A stretch of 64,000 bases of DNA from an uncultured Algibacter sp. (GTDB lineage: Bacteria; Bacteroidota; Bacteroidia; Flavobacteriales; Flavobacteriaceae), in NCBI RefSeq assembly GCF_947487605.1, contig NZ_CANKXK010000009.1, positions 1-64,000 of the forward strand, read 5' to 3'. The position numbers and the translations under genes were made by a program. The notes below the pieces were generated by a model. The model was not told the DNA's origin. It ran no database searches and worked only from the letters and a program-made list of their open reading frames with translations. Each line of letters starts with the position of its first letter. Position 1 is the first letter of the stretch. Below are positions 58,811 to 64,000 of the stretch, one piece after another.

Positions 58811-60655
58811 TTATATCGGTCGCTCTATTTTAAGTGCTTTAATTCTCGATGCTAATGTAGTAGGCGGTAATTGTAATAATTCTGCTGCGCCATTTTTGCC
58901 AGATATTTTCCACTTAGTTTGCCTGAGTGCTTTTAAAATATTCGCTTTTTCTAAAGTGATTAACTCTTTAGATGTTAGAATTTTTTCCTGAGAAACTTCC
59001 ATCTGAACATTAGCGGTATTCGAACTATTTGGTATAATGGCCTGCCAATTAATAGTGCCATTTTGCGATACAATAACGGCACGTTCAATTAAGTTTTGAA
59101 GTTCTCTAACATTCCCTGGCCAATTATGAGCTTTCAAAAGCGCCTTGTCTACATCAGATAATGTAACAATAGGCTTATTCAGTTTCTTTGAAAATTGTTC
59201 AATCATTTCTTGGGCAATTAAACAAATATCATCACCTCTATCACGAAGGGCAGGCACTTCAATTGGAAATACATTTAGCCGGTAAAATAAATCTTCTCTA
59301 AATTTGCCTTCTTTAGAAAATTCGAGCAGGTTTCTATGTGTTGCTGCTATAATGCGAACATCAACTTTAATGGTTTCAGAACTTCCAACGGGATCGAATT
59401 CGCCTTCCTGAATAATTCTAAGTAATTTAGGCTGCAGTCCTAATGGCATTTCACCAATTTCATCTAAAAAAATAGTACCCTTATCTGCAAGTAAAAAACG
59501 TCCTTTTCTATCAGCAGTAGCACCAGTAAATGCCCCTTTTTTATGGCCAAACAATTCGCTTTCAATAAGGTTTGTTGGAATAGCACCACAGTTAATCCTG
59601 ATTAATGGCTTATCGTTTCTATTACTTTCTTTATGAATAGCTCTGGCAACCAACTCTTTTCCTGTTCCTGTTTCGCCATGTATTAACACCGTAGCATCAG
59701 TTTTTGCTACTTGATGAATAAGATTTAAAACAGCTTTCATCTTTTTGTTTTCGGCTATTATACCATAACTGCTGGTAAGCTCTTGAATTTCTTCTTCTAA
59801 ATATTGCGTTTGCTTTGTGAGTAAGTTAATTTTATCCTCGGCAATTAATCGTTCTTCAATATTTCTTAAAATAAGTGTGTAAAACGGATTTGAGTCCGAG
59901 CCATATTTGCTAATAGTACCTTCATTTAAAGTTTCGGTATCGTTAGAACCAATTACTTTAACAACATTTGGAAGATATTTGTTGACTTCTTTTTTATTGT
60001 CATCAGACTTTACAATACCTTCAATAATACCTGAGCTTTCATCATCAAAGAAAAATAAAACGTTACGCTGCAAAGTGTCATCATTTTCTAAAATTTTATT
60101 TGCCGAAGCGTTGGTTAATACAATTTTAAAATGGCAATCAAACATAATAATGGCATCCATAGCACCATTTATCAAACCATTCATTTTACTGTTAGCAATC
60201 TCAATAACTTGTTTAGAAGATGCTAAACTTTCTTGGATAGTATCCAATTCGCGATGACGTTTAACCATAACAGCCAGAATACTTTGAGAAAACTGGATGC
60301 TCTTGCTCATTAAGTCTAAAAAATGTTTGCGTTCAATTTTTAAAACAGTTGTTTTCTCTAGTGTTGCTATAGATGCTGAACGCGATTCGTTATCTATTAA
60401 GGCATATTCACCAAAGCAATCGCCAGAGCTAAGTGTGTCGTATACGTGATCTTTTTCAAAAACCTTAACCTTTCCATTAATAATAACATACATGGAGTCC
60501 CCTAGGGTTCCTTTTTTAAATATAGTTTCGCCTTTTATGTATAATTCCTCGGAAGCGTTTTTATACAATTCTTCCATAGATTTTGCAGAAACCCCAGAAA
60601 AAAAAGGACTATTAGAAAGAAATTGAATGCGTGTTTTTGAGCTAGAATCGGACAT
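58811..60655 (-). CDS. Sigma54-dependent transcriptional activator: cNMP-binding, PAS-like, AAA+, Fis-type HTH
   Basis: PBC 'FGEYALIDNESRSASI', Walker A 'GETGTGKE', 'GAFTGA', Walker B 'GTIFLDEIGEM', C-terminal HTH 'KISGKNGAAELLQLPPTTLASRIKAL'. Confidence 0.95.
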   Translation of the reverse strand: MSDSSSKTRIQFLSNSPFFSGVSAKSMEELYKNASEELYIKGETIFKKGTLGDSMYVIINGKVKVFEKDHVYDTLSSGDCFGEYALIDNESRSASIATLEKTTVLKIERKHFLDLMSKSIQFSQSILAVMVKRHRELDTIQESLASSKQVIEIANSKMNGLINGAMDAIIMFDCHFKIVLTNASANKILENDDTLQRNVLFFFDDESSGIIEGIVKSDDNKKEVNKYLPNVVKVIGSNDTETLNEGTISKYGSDSNPFYTLILRNIEERLIAEDKINLLTKQTQYLEEEIQELTSSYGIIAENKKMKAVLNLIHQVAKTDATVLIHGETGTGKELVARAIHKESNRNDKPLIRINCGAIPTNLIESELFGHKKGAFTGATADRKGRFLLADKGTIFLDEIGEMPLGLQPKLLRIIQEGEFDPVGSSETIKVDVRIIAATHRNLLEFSKEGKFREDLFYRLNVFPIEVPALRDRGDDICLIAQEMIEQFSKKLNKPIVTLSDVDKALLKAHNWPGNVRELQNLIERAVIVSQNGTINWQAIIPNSSNTANVQMEVSQEKILTSKELITLEKANILKALRQTKWKISGKNGAAELLQLPPTTLASRIKALKIERPI

Positions 60656-60754
60656 AAAATAACTTATAATTAGGCTAAATATATTAATAATTATGAAGCA
60701 TATAGCACATTGAATTTTTAAAAGCTACGTTTTTAAAGATAATTAATTAAATTA

Positions 60755-60767
60755 GTTGTTTAACAAC
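60755..60767. promoter_or_regulatory. Perfect palindrome GTTGTT-T-AACAAC upstream of cyclase 1
   Basis: Read directly; ends 9 nt before the ATG. Confidence 0.35.
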
Positions 60768-60776
60768 ATTATATAA

Positions 60777-62807
60777 ATGCCACAGCATAGAGAACTTGTT
60801 GCCATTATGTTTACGGATATTGAAGGGTATACCTCTTTAATGCAAAATGATGAAAAAGAAGCGATGCAAATTCGAAAAAAACATCGCGAGATATTTGATG
60901 CCTGTACACTTAAACATAAAGGGGAACTTATTCAATATTTTGGAGATGGTACCTTAAGTACTTTTAGAAGTTCTGTCGAGGCTATTAAATGTGGTATTGA
61001 AATGCAGCTAGCCTTTCAAGAAGAACCTGCAATTCCCGTTAGAATTGGTGTGCATGTGGGTGATGTTATTAGAACTGAAGCTGATATAATTGGTGATGCC
61101 GTTAATATTGCATCTAGAATAGAATCTTTAGCTGTTGCTGGAAGTATTTTGATTTCTGATAAAGTAAATGACCAAATAAGAAATCAAAAATATTTATCTA
61201 CTCAATATATAGATGCTGTCGATTTTAAAAATGTAAATAAGGTAATTCCTGTTTTTGCAATTACTAATCAGGGGCTTGTTGTACCAGAAAAACATACTCT
61301 AAAGGGTAAAACTAAACCTAATGACTCCGAAGTATATAAAAGTTATAGAAAAAAGAGTTTTTATGTTTTAGGGTTTCTTTCATTAATTATATTCTTTCTA
61401 GCGTATTTTATGATGCAGAATAGCGATGTTGAAATTAAGGAACCTACTTTGGCCGTTCTTCCTTTTAACAATATGAATAATGACGAGAAATCGAATGTTT
61501 TTACTGATGGTATTACGGAAGATATTATAACACATTTGTCGAAAATCCAACATTTGCAAGTGATTTCAAGAGCATCGGCAATGCACTATAAAAATAGCAA
61601 TAAGTCTATTCAAGATATAGCCAAAGAGTTAGATGTTAACTATATACTCGAAGGGAGTGTTAGAGTAAACAACAATCAAGTACGTATTAATGCAAATCTA
61701 GTTGATGCTGCAAATAATAAGAATTTATGGGCTGATAATTATGACAATGATTTAGTTCAGATTTTTAAAATACAAAATGATGTCTCTAGAGATATAGCTA
61801 ATGCATTAAAAATTACTTTAAGTGATAGAGAGGAGTCTCGTTTAAGTAATGAACCTACTAACAACCCAGAGGCTTATACTGCTTTCAAAGAAGGTCAAGT
61901 TTATTTGCACCAAGGGGGAGGGAAAGTTGAAGAATTAAAAAAGGCAGAAGACTTGTTTAAAAAGGCAATTAACTTAGATCCGCAATTTTGCAGAGCTTAT
62001 GTAGGTGTTGCAGAAACATATTTGGAATATATTTTCTGGGGTAGAGAATCGCCAAAAAAAATGTTAGAGCTGGCGTCAACACCAGCATTAAAAGCATTAG
62101 CAATTAATTCTAATGATGGAGGAACTTTTGGGGTTTTAGGAGCAATAAGTTATTATAAATATGAAAAGGAAACCGCTTTATTATATTTAAAAAAGGCTAT
62201 AGAGATTAACCCAAGCTACGTAAGTGCCTATAATAAACTTGGATGGATTTATGCTTTTGATGGTGATTTAGAAAACATGGAAGAGAATTTTAATATGGTT
62301 CAAAAACTTGACCCTTTGTCATCTAAATACATCGGAGATATGGGGCAAGCTTATTACTATCTAAGAGAATTTCAAAAGTCTATTGATAAAATGAGTGAAT
62401 CTTTGAATAAGTTTCCAAACGATAACATGTTATTATGGATGAAGGCTTCAAATCTTTCTGGTTTAGGAAGGTATCAAGAAGCGATTGATATTTATACTTC
62501 ACGAAGTGTCGCTTCGAATACTAATTGGATGCTTGGTTATTGCTATGGCATGGTTGGAGAAACGGAGAAGGCAAAAGAGATATTAAATTACCAACTGAAT
62601 AAAAACAAAATGGTTTATGTGCCTCCAGTTATGATAGCAACCATTTATATGGGACTAGGTGATTTTGATAATGCACTTACCTGGTTAGAAAAAGATTATG
62701 AGTTAGGAGGTCAGGGATTATTCTTTTGGGGATTAAAACAGGATATTAAATTTGACCCAGTTAAAAATCACCCACGATTTCAAGCTTTAATGAGCAAAAT
62801 CCCATGA
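60777..62807 (+). CDS. Class III adenylate/guanylate cyclase with TM helix, TolB/FlgO-like and TPR regions
   Basis: 'VAIMFTDIEGYTSLMQNDEKEAM', 'QYFGDGTLSTF', 'GDAVNIASRIESLA'; 'LAVLPFNNMNNDEKSNVFTDGITEDIITHLSKI'; TPR repeats. Confidence 0.93.
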   Translation: MPQHRELVAIMFTDIEGYTSLMQNDEKEAMQIRKKHREIFDACTLKHKGELIQYFGDGTLSTFRSSVEAIKCGIEMQLAFQEEPAIPVRIGVHVGDVIRTEADIIGDAVNIASRIESLAVAGSILISDKVNDQIRNQKYLSTQYIDAVDFKNVNKVIPVFAITNQGLVVPEKHTLKGKTKPNDSEVYKSYRKKSFYVLGFLSLIIFFLAYFMMQNSDVEIKEPTLAVLPFNNMNNDEKSNVFTDGITEDIITHLSKIQHLQVISRASAMHYKNSNKSIQDIAKELDVNYILEGSVRVNNNQVRINANLVDAANNKNLWADNYDNDLVQIFKIQNDVSRDIANALKITLSDREESRLSNEPTNNPEAYTAFKEGQVYLHQGGGKVEELKKAEDLFKKAINLDPQFCRAYVGVAETYLEYIFWGRESPKKMLELASTPALKALAINSNDGGTFGVLGAISYYKYEKETALLYLKKAIEINPSYVSAYNKLGWIYAFDGDLENMEENFNMVQKLDPLSSKYIGDMGQAYYYLREFQKSIDKMSESLNKFPNDNMLLWMKASNLSGLGRYQEAIDIYTSRSVASNTNWMLGYCYGMVGETEKAKEILNYQLNKNKMVYVPPVMIATIYMGLGDFDNALTWLEKDYELGGQGLFFWGLKQDIKFDPVKNHPRFQALMSKIP

Positions 62808-62895
62808 TTAATTTAGGAATAGTGAATTTTAAGACACTAATTATTGTGGCATAAAAGTCTTGATTAGGTATCTTAGAGTTTCAAAAAAAAACATC

Positions 62896-64000
62896 ATGAG
62901 ACACCAAAGGCAATTAGCTGCTATTATGTTTACAGATATAGAAGGGTATACTTCTTTGATGCAGCATGATGAAATGCAAGCTATAGCTATAAGGGAAAGA
63001 CATCGAAATTCTTTTGAAGTAACTACTGAAGCCTATGGTGGAAAAATTATTCAATATTTTGGTGATGGCACATTAAGTATTTTTAAAAGTACCGTTGAAG
63101 CAGTTTACTGTGCCATCGAAATGCAAAAAGCTTTTTTAGAAGACCCTAAAATACCTGTTAGAATTGGTATTCACGTTGGGGATATTATGTATTCTGATGA
63201 AGACATTATTGGCGATGCTGTTAATGTAGCTTCAAGAATAGAGTCCTGTGCAGTTCCAGGTAGTGTACTAATATCCGATAAGGTACACGATCAAATAAGA
63301 AGTCATAGAGATATTCATGTTAAATTTTTGGATGCCTTTGAATTAAAGAATGTTGATGATGCAATGCCAATATTCGCTATTTCAAATGAAGGATTAATTG
63401 TTCCGAAGCGCGAAGAAGTAAAAGGAAAACTTAAAGTTGTTAAAGAAAACCCTAAAAGTTTTATAGGCTTTTTTAAGAACAAAAAAAATATTTTCAGGTT
63501 AACAGCAGTTGCAATTTTGCTATTTTTTTTATTTAACATTAAATCGTTGAAAATAACTACTGATACTTCAGAAAAGGAATTATCTATAGCTGTTTTACCT
63601 TTTAATAATTTAAGCTCTGATAAAGATTCAGATTTTTTTAGAGATGGCGTTACAGAAGATATACTTACCCAACTATCAAAGTTGAAAGATGTTCGTGTTA
63701 TTTCAAGAACTTCTGTAATGCAATATAAAGGCACAAATAAAACAATGCCCACGATAGCTAACGAATTAGGAGTCTCTTATGTGTTAGATGGTAGTATTCG
63801 AAAATATGGTAATGATATTCGAATTTCAGCACAACTAATAGATGCAGATTTAGACAGGAATTTATGGGCGGAAAATTATGATAAAACCATAACAGATGTT
63901 TTTACAATTCAGACTGAAATTTCTCAAGAAATAGTGATGGCTCTTGAACTTAATTTGTCTTTTGAAGAACAAAAAAGATTAACAACAGTAGCAACTAAAA
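62896..64000 (+). CDS. Second class III cyclase paralog, truncated by the window end (not in the ORF track)
   Basis: Manual translation from ATG 62896: MRHQRQLAAIMFTDIEGYTSLMQHDEMQAI...IIQYFGDGTLSIF...DIIGDAVNVASRIESCA...LSIAVLPFNNLSSDKDSDFFRDGVTEDILTQLSKL. Confidence 0.93.
   Translation, partial: MRHQRQLAAIMFTDIEGYTSLMQHDEMQAIAIRERHRNSFEVTTEAYGGKIIQYFGDGTLSIFKSTVEAVYCAIEMQKAFLEDPKIPVRIGIHVGDIMYSDEDIIGDAVNVASRIESCAVPGSVLISDKVHDQIRSHRDIHVKFLDAFELKNVDDAMPIFAISNEGLIVPKREEVKGKLKVVKENPKSFIGFFKNKKNIFRLTAVAILLFFLFNIKSLKITTDTSEKELSIAVLPFNNLSSDKDSDFFRDGVTEDILTQLSKLKDVRVISRTSVMQYKGTNKTMPTIANELGVSYVLDGSIRKYGNDIRISAQLIDADLDRNLWAENYDKTITDVFTIQTEISQEIVMALELNLSFEEQKRLTTVATK

Noticed and set aside
63315-63752. 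145-aa minus-strand ORF
   Set aside because: Antisense to the second cyclase gene, which is plainly coding.
1-64000. CRISPR arrays, prophage, transposons, toxin-antitoxin or defence islands
   Set aside because: No regularly spaced repeats, transposase, integrase, Cas or restriction-modification proteins recognised in the translations.

Overview
The window looks like an ordinary AT-rich chromosomal segment from a marine-type Flavobacteriaceae (Bacteroidota). It is densely coding, mostly in co-directional minus-strand operons, with two tRNA genes (Met-CAT, His-GTG). I saw no rRNA, CRISPR array, transposase or integrase. Recognisable core genes include HU, fmt, recQ, murA, fhs, Maf, UbiA, a KdsC-like phosphatase, ccsBA, mscL, rlmF, pckA, bshB1 and nifJ. 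Two accessory modules stand out. (1) 12.2-20.8 kb is a minus-strand cluster (TetR, AarF/UbiB kinase, flavin reductase, DUF2867-type SDR, two paralogous ~70-aa proteins, SDR, glutathione peroxidase, a 58-aa Lacal_2735-like microprotein missing from the ORF track, TspO, SRPBCC, photolyase) that reads as a photo-oxidative or membrane stress regulon. (2) 58.0-64.0 kb is a candidate cyclic-nucleotide-to-sigma54 circuit. Two tandem class III cyclases are divergent from a bacterial enhancer-binding protein with an N-terminal cNMP-binding domain and an intact GAFTGA loop. Downstream of that regulator lie two near-identical palindromes plus one degenerate copy, a well-spaced -24/-12 sigma54 promoter, osmC, a perfect hairpin and nifJ. 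Family names come from reading the translations; no database search was run.
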